5,263 nt of DNA from Spirochaetales bacterium (GCA_031280945.1 JAITGB010000106.1:1-5263), one strand, 5' to 3'; positions 1 to 5,080 are shown, counted from the stretch's first letter. The notes: generated by a model from the sequence alone, not told the origin. Made by a program: numbers and translations.

Positions 1-807
1 GCCCGCGAGGTGGAAAAGCGGGGCCTGAAAATCGCGGTTGTGGGGATTCCCAAGACCATTGATAATGATTTGGCTTTTATCCAGAGGTCTTTTGGTTTTG
101 AGACTGCTGTGGCCCAGGCCACCCACGCTGTGTACGCGGCGCATACGGAGGCGGAGTCTTCGGTCAACGGTATTGGGCTTGTTAAGCTCATGGGCAGGGA
201 GTCAGGGTTTATTGCCGCCGAGACTGCCCTTGCTGTTCACGATACGAACTTTGTGCTGATTCCTGAGGTTCCTTTTGACCTTGAGGGGCCGAACGGTTTT
301 TACACGCACCTGAAAAAGAGGCTTGAGAGGCGTAACCACGCTGTTATCATCGTGGCGGAGGGCGCGGGCCAGGACCTTCTTGCAAAGGAAAACGGGACGG
401 ACCCTTCGGGCAACAAAAAGCTGGGGGACATCGGGCGTTTCCTGCGCGATGATATTGTGCGGCATTTTTCCAAAATCAATATGGAGGTTACGCTCAAGTA
501 CATTGACCCCAGCTATATCATCAGGAGCGCTCCGGCGGCTCCTACGGATTCGGTGTACTGCGCCCGTCTGGGGAGTAATGCTGTTCACGCGGCTATGGCG
601 GGGAAGACGAAGGTGCTTGTGGGGGAGGTCAACAATACCTTTGTCCACCTCCCCATGGAAGTTGCGGTTTCATTCCGCAACAAGGTTGACCCCGAGAGCA
701 GTTTATGGCGCGATGTTATCGAGGCCACGAACCAGCCTATCTTGATGAAGAATCTTCCTTCGGCAAAAGACGATTCGGTTTCCGAAGACGGTTTGGAAAG
801 TGTCTAG
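1..807 (+). CDS. pfkA: 6-phosphofructokinase (ATP- or PPi-dependent), 5'-truncated by window edge
   Basis: Cytosolic enzyme that phosphorylates fructose 6-phosphate to fructose 1,6-bisphosphate, the committed step of glycolysis. The frame is open from base 1, so 268 residues are visible. The GTG at position 10 is an internal codon, not the start; roughly 170 N-terminal residues should lie to the left, judging from the usual 440-460 residue family length. Visible motifs, numbered from base 1: PKTIDND (17-23, holding the catalytic Asp), LMGRESGF (63-70), PEVPF (88-92, sugar-phosphate site) and YIDPSYIIR (167-175). From memory the sequence is closest to the group that includes plant ATP-PFKs and trypanosomal PFK. 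The Lys in PKTIDND occurs both in PPi enzymes and in this ATP group. The deciding GGDG/GGDD motif is outside the window, so the phosphate donor cannot be settled. The stop overlaps the start of the next gene by 8 bp, which suggests co-transcription. Confidence 0.95.
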   Translation, partial: AREVEKRGLKIAVVGIPKTIDNDLAFIQRSFGFETAVAQATHAVYAAHTEAESSVNGIGLVKLMGRESGFIAAETALAVHDTNFVLIPEVPFDLEGPNGFYTHLKKRLERRNHAVIIVAEGAGQDLLAKENGTDPSGNKKLGDIGRFLRDDIVRHFSKINMEVTLKYIDPSYIIRSAPAAPTDSVYCARLGSNAVHAAMAGKTKVLVGEVNNTFVHLPMEVAVSFRNKVDPESSLWRDVIEATNQPILMKNLPSAKDDSVSEDGLESV

Positions 808-1750
808 CGCGGACATACGCGAAATAGTTCTTGACGCTGCGGACACAGTCCGGCTTGCGGGTATGAGTTTTGCCGGGGCGGAGCCCCGCGCGGGGAGCGT
901 CCTTGTCGTACACGGAATGGCCGAACACTTTGGCCGCTACAGGGCCTTTGCGCAGTTCCTCGCGGACAAGGGCTTTACCGTATACGGCTTTGACCTGCGG
1001 GGCCACGGCCGCACTGCGGAAAACTCCAGGAGCGGCGGGCTGTGCCCGTGGACAGAGTTTTGGCAGCGGAGCCTCAATGACATCGGCCTGTGGATAGATT
1101 TTATCCAGAGCGAAAATCCGGGGCGGCCTTTATTTCTTCTGGGTCATTCCCTGGGTTCTTTTCTTGCCCGCGCCTGGGCCCCTTCCTCCGGCGGGAGGCT
1201 CGCGGGCCTCATCCTGTCGGGTACGGGCAGCATTCCGCGTTTTTGGGGGAGCCTCCTCGCCTGCGCCGCAAAAATCGAACATGAAGTGAACGGCCACAAG
1301 GAGCCGGGAACTCTGATGCACAGGGTGGTGTTCCGCTTCTTCGCGCGGTCGGTATCCCCGCGCCGTACGCGCTTTGACTGGCTCACGCGGGACGATAAAA
1401 TTATCAATGCGTACAGGGACGACCCCTTGTGCGGCGGACGCCTTCCCGCAGGATTTTATCACGATTTTCTTGTGAACGTTCAGGTTTTGAGGAAATCCTC
1501 ATTTTTGCGAAAAATTCCCCGCGAGCTTCCCGTCTACCTTTTTTCCGGCAGCAATGACCCCGTCGGCAATTTTTCGCGGGGCGTCATGGAAGTGTACCGG
1601 GAATACCAAAAAGCGGGCGTTATGAACATCAGCGTAAAAATTTATTCCGGCGGCAGACACGAAATGCTGAACGAAACAAACCGCGACGAAGTGTACCGCG
1701 ACATCTTCGCCTGGATGAATCCGCGCGCCGCGATAGGACAAGCCGGATAA
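800..1750 (+). CDS. Alpha/beta hydrolase, monoacylglycerol lipase / lysophospholipase-like (Hydrolase_4 family)
   Basis: A 316-residue serine hydrolase of the Hydrolase_4 (serine aminopeptidase S33) type, probably acting on monoacylglycerols or lysophospholipids; the substrate is inferred from family only. Visible elements: VVHGMAEHFGRY (36-47), which carries the oxyanion-hole HG and matches the family HGMGEHSGRY signature; DLRGHG (65-70); nucleophile elbow GHSLG with Ser117; SGSNDP with the acid Asp253; and GGRHEM with the catalytic His287. The triad is therefore complete. No signal peptide or membrane segment is apparent, so the protein is likely cytoplasmic. The start is GTG at 800, inside the last codons of the phosphofructokinase gene. 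It is chosen because the family's N-terminal strand (IVLDAADTVRLAG) lies before the first in-frame ATG at 862. No good Shine-Dalgarno sequence is seen, so translational coupling to pfk is likely. Length fits the family (about 270-320). Why a lipase should be coupled to glycolysis is unclear. Confidence 0.9.
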   Translation: MSSADIREIVLDAADTVRLAGMSFAGAEPRAGSVLVVHGMAEHFGRYRAFAQFLADKGFTVYGFDLRGHGRTAENSRSGGLCPWTEFWQRSLNDIGLWIDFIQSENPGRPLFLLGHSLGSFLARAWAPSSGGRLAGLILSGTGSIPRFWGSLLACAAKIEHEVNGHKEPGTLMHRVVFRFFARSVSPRRTRFDWLTRDDKIINAYRDDPLCGGRLPAGFYHDFLVNVQVLRKSSFLRKIPRELPVYLFSGSNDPVGNFSRGVMEVYREYQKAGVMNISVKIYSGGRHEMLNETNRDEVYRDIFAWMNPRAAIGQAG

Positions 1751-1760
1751 GGGGCATTTT

Positions 1761-1777
1761 TTCGGGCACAGCCTGAA
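1761..1777. other. Small stem-loop in the convergent intergenic gap
   Basis: The 38-bp gap between the hydrolase stop and the era stop contains TTCGGGC-ACA-GCCTGAA, a 7-bp stem with one G-T pair. It is preceded by a run of six T and followed by two A and eight C (1778-1785). On neither strand does a T-run follow the stem, so it is not a standard intrinsic terminator, although its position between two converging genes is where one is expected. Confidence 0.35.
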
Positions 1778-1788
1778 CCCCCCCCGGC

Positions 1789-2739
1789 CTATCGCAAAAG
1801 TTTTTTCAAAAGCCCGTCTTGCCGCCTCCAGCGGGGCCGCGTTTTAACGCGGAGGTCAAGCTGGATGCGGTAAGGGAAAATTTTACCCAGTTCCTTCTGC
1901 GCGGCAACACGGATGGTTTTGATTTTGTTTCCGCCCGAACCGACAAGTATGCCTTTCTGGGATTCTGTTTCCACGATGATAAATGCCCGCAGCCACAGTG
2001 CGGCACGGGTTTTCCTCTCCTGGCGGGCGGCTTCCCCTTTTCCGGCAGCCCCACTTTTTTTATTCCCGCGCGGGGGCTCTTCCTCTTCGCGCGCCTCTAT
2101 GTCGGCAATCTCAACGTAGAGGGCGTGGGGGACTTCGGCCCTGATTTCCGCGATTGCCTTTTCGCGGATAATTTCCGAAGCGCGGAACTCCGGTTCCTGG
2201 TCCGTGTAGTAATCCGGGGGATAGAGGGCCTCGCCCTCCGGCGCAAGGGTAAAGAGTTTATCTTTTAAGGCCGCGATTCCTTCGCCCGTACGGGCGGAAA
2301 CAGGAAAAATTTCAGCCTGGGGAAGGCGGCTTGCGATAAAGGAGAGGTTTTCCTCCCTGTGGCCGGAAGCGATGTCCGTCTTGTTGAGGGCAGCGACAAC
2401 AGCCCCGGGAAAACGCGCAAGCCTCGCGGCTATGGCCTCTTCCTCCGCTCCGGGGAGGCGGCTTATGTCAATGACGTACAGGGCCATGTCCGTTTCCGCC
2501 AGGGCGGAACCCGCGAGGTCTTTCAGGCGAAGATTGAATTTCTTTGCGGAATCGTGCAGGCCCGGAGTGTCGATAAAAACGAGCTGGCCCGCATCCTCTG
2601 TCAGTATGCCCCGGATTTTGTTGCGGGTTGTCTGCGGAACAGCGGCGGTGATGGACACCTTCTGCCCCGTGAGAAAGTTAAGGAGGCTTGACTTGCCCGC
2701 GCTGGGCCGCCCCACTATGGCTACTGTGGCGCACTTCAT
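1789..2739 (-). CDS. era: GTPase Era (ribosome assembly factor)
   Basis: Era binds GTP and the 3' end of 16S rRNA and helps mature the 30S subunit; it acts in the cytoplasm and at the inner membrane. From the ATG at 2739 the protein has 316 residues. G domain: G1 GRPSAGKSS (10-18), G2 around PQTTRN (35-40), G3 DTPG (57-60), G4 NKTD (119-122), G5 SAR (148-150). A YPPDYYTD linker (173-180) and EIIREKAI helix (189-196) lead into a KH domain with the GSGG loop (267-270) and NKIKTI. The frame is open upstream to a TTG at 2829, but Era proteins begin a few residues before G1, and the ATG at 2739 avoids overlap with the upstream gene. That ATG has no clear Shine-Dalgarno sequence and lies 28 bp after the upstream stop, so coupled expression is likely. 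G1 reads SAGKSS instead of the usual NVGKST. An extra charged segment (about 217-245) sits inside the KH domain. Confidence 0.96.
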   Translation of the reverse strand: MKCATVAIVGRPSAGKSSLLNFLTGQKVSITAAVPQTTRNKIRGILTEDAGQLVFIDTPGLHDSAKKFNLRLKDLAGSALAETDMALYVIDISRLPGAEEEAIAARLARFPGAVVAALNKTDIASGHREENLSFIASRLPQAEIFPVSARTGEGIAALKDKLFTLAPEGEALYPPDYYTDQEPEFRASEIIREKAIAEIRAEVPHALYVEIADIEAREEEEPPRGNKKSGAAGKGEAARQERKTRAALWLRAFIIVETESQKGILVGSGGNKIKTIRVAAQKELGKIFPYRIQLDLRVKTRPRWRRQDGLLKKLLR

Positions 2740-2767
2740 ATTCGGTGTGGAATGGTATACGCCCGCC

Positions 2768-3358
2768 TTACCATTCCCGGGGAGAGCCTTTGGGCGCCGT
2801 AATGATGAAAGTTTCACCCGAAGGTTCAACTACATAAAAACCCTGTTCAAGGGCAAACTTTTGCGTATTCGCTTTTATGACCATTCCCGCCACAGCTCCC
2901 AGGTATTTTCGCCTGTCGCCGCGCAGGCTGGCGTACCGCCGCACTTTTTCCATACGCTCTATGTGCTCTTTAACGTCTTCGATAACGGGTTTGGATTTCA
3001 CCTCGACTATCATCACCTTCTCGCCGTTTTCGAGGGTAATATCAACTTCCGCAACTATATTGTTTTTCTCGTCTTTAATATCGGTCTCCGAAGCGGCTTT
3101 GGTAAAGACGAACCCCAGCTCGCGGAATTTACCAACGAGGTTAGGCTTAACCATGTATTCAATCATTTCGCCGAACCTGTTGCCGAGTTTTCCTATCTGG
3201 CGGGAGTTTTCCCTGACAAGGCGGTCTGTCTCTTCCTGCCGCCGGGCGATTTCTTCCTGCCGCCGGGCGGTTTCCTCCTGCCGCTTTGCTGTATCCCGCA
3301 AAATAGCCCGTATGTCCTCAAAACCGGACTCACCCTCATAGACCCCAGATGTTTCCAT
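2768..3358 (-). CDS. Coiled-coil plus PD-(D/E)XK nuclease-fold protein (DUF3782-like), function unknown
   Basis: A 196-residue protein of two parts. Residues 13-58 are a charged helix with three consecutive heptads of the type RQEETAR, RQEEIAR, RQEETDR (26-46), a clear coiled coil that probably mediates oligomerisation. Residues 60-190 look like a PD-(D/E)XK nuclease fold: a helix with GEMIEYMV (63-70), then AEVDITLENGEKVMIVEVK, giving Asp106, Glu119 and Lys121 in the D...E-V-K order, then a helix and strands. From memory such proteins are common, often in many copies, in treponemes and cyanobacteria and are annotated DUF3782; no cellular role is established. The start at 3358 is supported by AGGAG 8 bases upstream. 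An in-frame ATG at 3433 would add 25 residues but lies far from that site. There is no signal peptide. It is likely the first gene of a two-gene unit with era. Nuclease activity is inferred from the motif only. Confidence 0.85.
   Translation of the reverse strand: METSGVYEGESGFEDIRAILRDTAKRQEETARRQEEIARRQEETDRLVRENSRQIGKLGNRFGEMIEYMVKPNLVGKFRELGFVFTKAASETDIKDEKNNIVAEVDITLENGEKVMIVEVKSKPVIEDVKEHIERMEKVRRYASLRGDRRKYLGAVAGMVIKANTQKFALEQGFYVVEPSGETFIITAPKGSPREW
3222..3284 (-). repeat. Three tandem 21-bp units encoding the coiled-coil heptads
   Basis: Three contiguous 21-bp units (3222-3242, 3243-3263, 3264-3284), each ending CTGCCGC on the plus strand, encode the heptads RQEE(T/I)(A/D)R. A fourth, degenerate unit follows. 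Units of two helical turns can expand or contract without breaking the frame or the coiled coil, so copy number may vary between strains. Confidence 0.85.
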
Positions 3359-3366
3359 GCTTATAT

Positions 3367-3371
3367 CTCCT
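3367..3371 (-). promoter_or_regulatory. Ribosome binding site that fixes the DUF3782-like start
   Basis: AGGAG on the minus strand, 8 bases before the ATG at 3358. It decides between this start and the in-frame ATG at 3433. Confidence 0.8.
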
Positions 3372-3378
3372 AGCATAC

Positions 3379-3407
3379 AATATAGCAGGATAAAGCGATT
3401 CTGAAAA
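3379..3407 (-). promoter_or_regulatory. Possible sigma-70-type promoter for the DUF3782-like gene and era
   Basis: Minus strand TTTTCA (3407-3402), a 17-bp spacer, then TATATT (3384-3379), one mismatch from TATAAT. It would start transcription almost directly at the Shine-Dalgarno sequence, giving a very short leader, so the call is tentative. Confidence 0.3.
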
Positions 3408-3457
3408 GAAGCATAAAAGCAGGGCGGCTGCATTTGCCGCTACTATACAAAATAAAC

Positions 3458-3472
3458 TTGCGCGAAGCGCAA
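3458..3472. repeat. Inverted repeat TTGCGC-GAA-GCGCAA
   Basis: Perfect 6-bp stem with a three-base loop. The left arm could instead pair with a second GCGCAA at 3489-3494, just before the 66-nt structured element, so two folds are possible. Confidence 0.6.
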
Positions 3473-3494
3473 AAAAGCCGTGGGCTCTGCGCAA

Positions 3495-3560
3495 GGGATA
3501 GAAGCGGAAATCCTTGCGGATTTTGCAAAGCAAAATCCGCTGGATTGGAGCGGATAGCCC
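3495..3560 (+). ncRNA. Candidate structured RNA element with facing GNAGCGGA boxes
   Basis: A 66-nt, almost perfectly symmetric fold. Core: GCGGATTTTGC-AAA-GCAAAATCCGC (3516-3540), 11 perfect pairs. Next outward: AATCC (3509-3513) with GGATT (3542-3546). Then GAAGCGGA (3501-3508) faces GGAGCGGA (3547-3554), which can form two central G-C pairs flanked by tandem G-A pairs. Outermost: TA with TA, one A-G mismatch, then GGG (3495-3497) with CCC (3558-3560). G-A pairs can stabilise RNA only when the plus strand is transcribed; the minus strand would have C-U mismatches there. No convincing promoter or terminator was found, so whether it is a free RNA, part of a transcript or a DNA-level repeat is open. 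I have an unverified impression that similar boxed hairpins occur in intergenic DNA of other phyla. Confidence 0.45.
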
Positions 3561-3562
3561 GG

Positions 3563-3585
3563 TTTTTTGCCCAACGGGCAAAAAA
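3563..3585. repeat. Perfect inverted repeat TTTTTTGCCC-AAC-GGGCAAAAAA
   Basis: 10-bp perfect stem directly after the 66-nt element. The T-run precedes the G+C core and an A-run follows it on both strands, so it is not a standard terminator for either direction. Confidence 0.65.
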
Positions 3586-3605
3586 TGCGCCCCAAAAAGT
3601 TATAT

Positions 3606-3639
3606 GCGCTGGCCATGAGCCTAAAAGCAGGGCCGGCGC
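3606..3639 (-). terminator. Possible terminator of the beta-helix gene
   Basis: Read on the minus strand, 2 bases after the beta-helix stop codon, GCGCCGGCC and GGCCAGCGC form a 9-bp stem with one wobble or mismatched pair around a 16-base loop. It is followed by ATATAAC and five T. The distance to the T-run and the large loop make it a weak terminator candidate. Confidence 0.35.
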
Positions 3640-3641
3640 AA

Positions 3642-4655
3642 TTACGGCAGACTCGAAACAATCACGTTATTTTTGTACAGTGAGCCGTCTTTCACAAAAA
3701 CGGTAGTGTCCGTACAGCCGGAGTTTCCCGAAAAAAGGTTCGCAAAGCCCCGGTTCGCGCTGTACAGGGCTCTTCCGTTGCCGTCAAAGAAAATCGCGCG
3801 GCCCTGGGGGGCTGTGTTTGCGCGGTTCTCCTCGCCGGAGTTTTTGCTCTGGCCGTTCTGTCCGTATATGGTTCCGCCCCTCATCATAAAGTTTGCGTAG
3901 GAGAGATACACTCCGCCTCCGGTGAGGGAGGCTGAATTGCCGTATATGGACGCGTTTGCGTCCATTATAAACCTGCCGTCAAAAAGAAGCGCTCCTCCGC
4001 CTAATGATGCTGAGTTGCCGTATAGTGCGGAGTTCCCGCTCATGATGAACGTACCTTCGTAAAAACATACCCCTCCGCCGTCTGAGCCGGCGGAATTCCC
4101 GAAGACGCGGGAGGAGCCTTCCATGCTGAACTTTCCGTGATGTACGAGAACTCCGCCTCCCGCGCCGTGTATGTGGGCGTTGGAATTCCCCGTAACGGCG
4201 GAGCCGCTTTTCATAATAAACTCACCGCCTTCAACGGTAACAAGGGGAGTGTTGTTGTCCGCGCGTCCGTGGAGAACTATGTCCCGCAAAATTATTTTTA
4301 CGCCCCAGCAGGCGCGGAGGAGGTTCCCTTTTTCGGCTCCTTCGGAGAGTGAGATGGTCGTGTCTCTGCCTTTTCCCCGTACCGAGAGGGTAACGCTTCG
4401 CGTGATGCGCGGGTTATTGCCGCCCCCTGAAATATCGAATCTGTTCAGCGTTAAATCCCTGTGTATGTTGAGTACGTAATGGGTCTGTCCTGTTTTGTCT
4501 TGGTTGATATGCGCCGCAATGGCTTTTTGCCAGTCCGCCGCGTCTTTTACTTCCACAACGGCGGGCATAATGCCTAATCCAAAGTCTTCGGCGTTCCGCG
4601 CATCCATAATTGAACTCATAACCGCTGAATTTGTTGGTATTGCCAAAACGTTCAT
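3642..4655 (-). CDS. Right-handed beta-helix repeat protein, Pmp/POMP-like repeats
   Basis: A 337-residue protein. Residues 31-130 form a lead domain (VEVKDAADWQKAI, then strands ending KIILRDIVLHG). Residues 143-275 hold rungs of 26-27 residues with the pattern GGGV-x4-G-x-F-x-M...GNSA, at 166-192, 193-218, 219-245 and a diverged one from 246. The repeats resemble the GGA(I/V) and F-x-x-N repeats of chlamydial polymorphic membrane proteins and of treponemal beta-helix proteins, usually surface-exposed. There is no signal peptide, lipobox or autotransporter barrel, so export is unexplained. The ATG at 4655 overlaps the TGA of a small upstream frame (ATGA) and has only a weak AGG near it. The frame is open upstream to a TAG at 4719-4721, and ATGs at codons 13 and 17 are alternatives. 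No enzymatic residues are recognisable; a binding or surface role is inferred from architecture only. The N-terminus may be truncated. Confidence 0.8.
   Translation of the reverse strand: MNVLAIPTNSAVMSSIMDARNAEDFGLGIMPAVVEVKDAADWQKAIAAHINQDKTGQTHYVLNIHRDLTLNRFDISGGGNNPRITRSVTLSVRGKGRDTTISLSEGAEKGNLLRACWGVKIILRDIVLHGRADNNTPLVTVEGGEFIMKSGSAVTGNSNAHIHGAGGGVLVHHGKFSMEGSSRVFGNSAGSDGGGVCFYEGTFIMSGNSALYGNSASLGGGALLFDGRFIMDANASIYGNSASLTGGGVYLSYANFMMRGGTIYGQNGQSKNSGEENRANTAPQGRAIFFDGNGRALYSANRGFANLFSGNSGCTDTTVFVKDGSLYKNNVIVSSLP
3921..4160 (-). repeat. Three beta-helix rung repeats (about 80 bp each)
   Basis: Codes for residues 166-245 of the beta-helix protein: three units starting GGG(V/A) and ending GNSA plus 2-3 residues, of 27, 26 and 27 residues. 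Nucleotide similarity is weaker than protein similarity, which suggests old duplication under selection for the rung pattern. Confidence 0.8.
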
Positions 4656-4786
4656 ACCTGGTTCAGTTCTTCTACGGAGCCATGCAGGAATACTGTGGTG
4701 AATGCCCTTCTGCCGGGACTAGTCTCCGTCGGCGTTCTCCAGGGGGTAAGCGGAGGTGTGAAGCAAGAAAGAGGGAAGTAATTCAT
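4652..4786 (-). CDS. Small 44-residue frame linked by ATGA overlaps at both ends
   Basis: Starts at the ATG at 4786, whose ATGA overlaps the stop of the poly-C leader frame, with GGAG four bases upstream. It ends in a TGA (4654-4652) that overlaps the ATG of the beta-helix gene. The product is rich in Pro, Thr and Arg (MNYFPLSCFTPP near the start, FLHGSVEELNQV at the end) and resembles no domain I know. It could be a genuine coupling peptide, a segment read only for translation, or a non-coding dispersed repeat that happens to be open. The double ATGA arrangement is the main support. Confidence 0.35.
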   Translation of the reverse strand: MNYFPLSCFTPPLTPWRTPTETSPGRRAFTTVFLHGSVEELNQV

Positions 4787-4866
4787 AGTTCTCCGATAGG
4801 AATGGGGGGGGGGGGGGGTAATACAATAGTTTTCATTTTATTCTTACGTTTCCTCATTTTATGCAT
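4783..4866 (-). CDS. Poly-C-containing leader frame, 27 residues in the present C15 state
   Basis: Starts at the ATG at 4866, 11 bases after GGGAGG; the in-frame TTG at 4872 would give a better 5-base spacing. The product begins with a strongly basic stretch (MHKMRKRKNKMKTIVL), then five prolines from the C15 run, then IPIGEL and TGA. The basic start followed by a few hydrophobic residues resembles the n-region of a signal peptide whose hydrophobic core is missing. One more C (or two fewer) fuses it to the 44-residue frame, giving about 71 residues ending at the ATGA of the beta-helix gene. One fewer (or two more) puts it in the beta-helix frame, but a TAG at 4719-4721 stops it. It may be the broken N-terminus of a larger gene. 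Confidence 0.4.
   Translation of the reverse strand: MHKMRKRKNKMKTIVLPPPPPIPIGEL
4804..4818. repeat. Homopolymer of 15 G (15 C on the minus strand)
   Basis: Fifteen uninterrupted G on the plus strand. Tracts this long slip during replication and are the classical cause of phase variation. T. pallidum has poly-G tracts upstream of tpr genes. Here the tract lies within a short minus-strand reading frame about 150 bp upstream of the beta-helix start. Confidence 0.95.
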
Positions 4867-4877
4867 GGTCAATAAAA

Positions 4878-4883
4878 CCTCCC
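4878..4883 (-). promoter_or_regulatory. Strong Shine-Dalgarno sequence before the poly-C leader frame
   Basis: GGGAGG on the minus strand, 11 bases before the ATG at 4866 and 5 bases before an in-frame TTG at 4872. It is one of the clearest minus-strand ribosome binding sites in the window and supports real translation through the poly-C tract. Confidence 0.6.
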
Positions 4884-4891
4884 TAGTCTGA

Positions 4892-4920
4892 AGGATATAA
4901 GCAGTTTGTGCCTTGCGCAA
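4892..4920 (-). promoter_or_regulatory. Possible promoter for the leader / beta-helix transcript
   Basis: Minus strand TTGCGC (4920-4915), 17-bp spacer, TATCCT (4897-4892). The spacing is right, but the implied start falls almost at the Shine-Dalgarno sequence. The -35 lies within the palindrome TTGCGCAA (4913-4920). Confidence 0.3.
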
Positions 4921-4936
4921 TTACCTGTGGTGTTGG

Positions 4937-4960
4937 GTTTTCTGCCCCCCGGCAGAAAAC
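4937..4960. repeat. Perfect inverted repeat GTTTTCTGCC-CCCC-GGCAGAAAAC
   Basis: 10-bp perfect stem with a four-base loop in the divergent region. Like the repeat at 3563-3585 it has T-rich then G+C then A-rich order on both strands, so it is not a standard terminator. Confidence 0.65.
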
Positions 4961-5080
4961 TCTCACTACAAATAAAGTGTGTATGGTAATGTTATAGTAT
5001 ATGGACTTAAAAAAAACAAGCGGTTTTTGGAAGATTTTTTAAGACGATGGGTTTCATTTTTACGCTTGAGAAAATGGGGT

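Larger units (their letters stand above)
3411..3640. repeat. Hairpin-rich non-coding block bounded by imperfect 22-bp direct repeats
   Basis: This stretch between the beta-helix stop and the DUF3782-like gene holds no supportable gene. It is bounded by direct repeats at 3411-3432 and 3619-3640 that match at 18 of 22 positions and share the core TAAAAGCAGGGC. Between them lie closely spaced inverted repeats. The organisation recalls intergenic REP/MITE-type elements, but no terminal inverted repeats or target-site duplication could be proven by eye. Confidence 0.5.

Noticed and set aside
10..12. GTG at position 10 as the phosphofructokinase start
   Set aside because: It lies only 13 codons before PKTIDND; the family needs about 170 more residues including the GGDG/GGDD phosphate-binding motif.
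202..648. Minus-strand 148-codon frame opposite pfk
   Set aside because: pfk motifs are unmistakable in the plus frame; the antisense translation has no domain and is His/Arg-rich as expected of a shadow.
1130..1462. Minus-strand frames inside the hydrolase gene
   Set aside because: Arg/Pro-rich products without motifs, opposite a gene with a complete catalytic triad.
1751..1788. Intrinsic terminator between the convergent genes
   Set aside because: The stem has no T-run after it on either strand.
2372..3373. Long plus-strand frame of 333 codons opposite era and the DUF3782-like gene
   Set aside because: Both opposite genes have clear family motifs; this frame has no recognisable domain or ribosome site and is a by-product of the codon use of the real genes.
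3411..3640. CRISPR array
   Set aside because: Repeats are two imperfect copies 200 bp apart plus palindromes; no regularly spaced repeat-spacer pattern.
3434..3706. Plus- and minus-strand frames of 70-90 codons across the hairpin block
   Set aside because: They run through several perfect inverted repeats, lack ribosome sites and overlap the end of the beta-helix gene.
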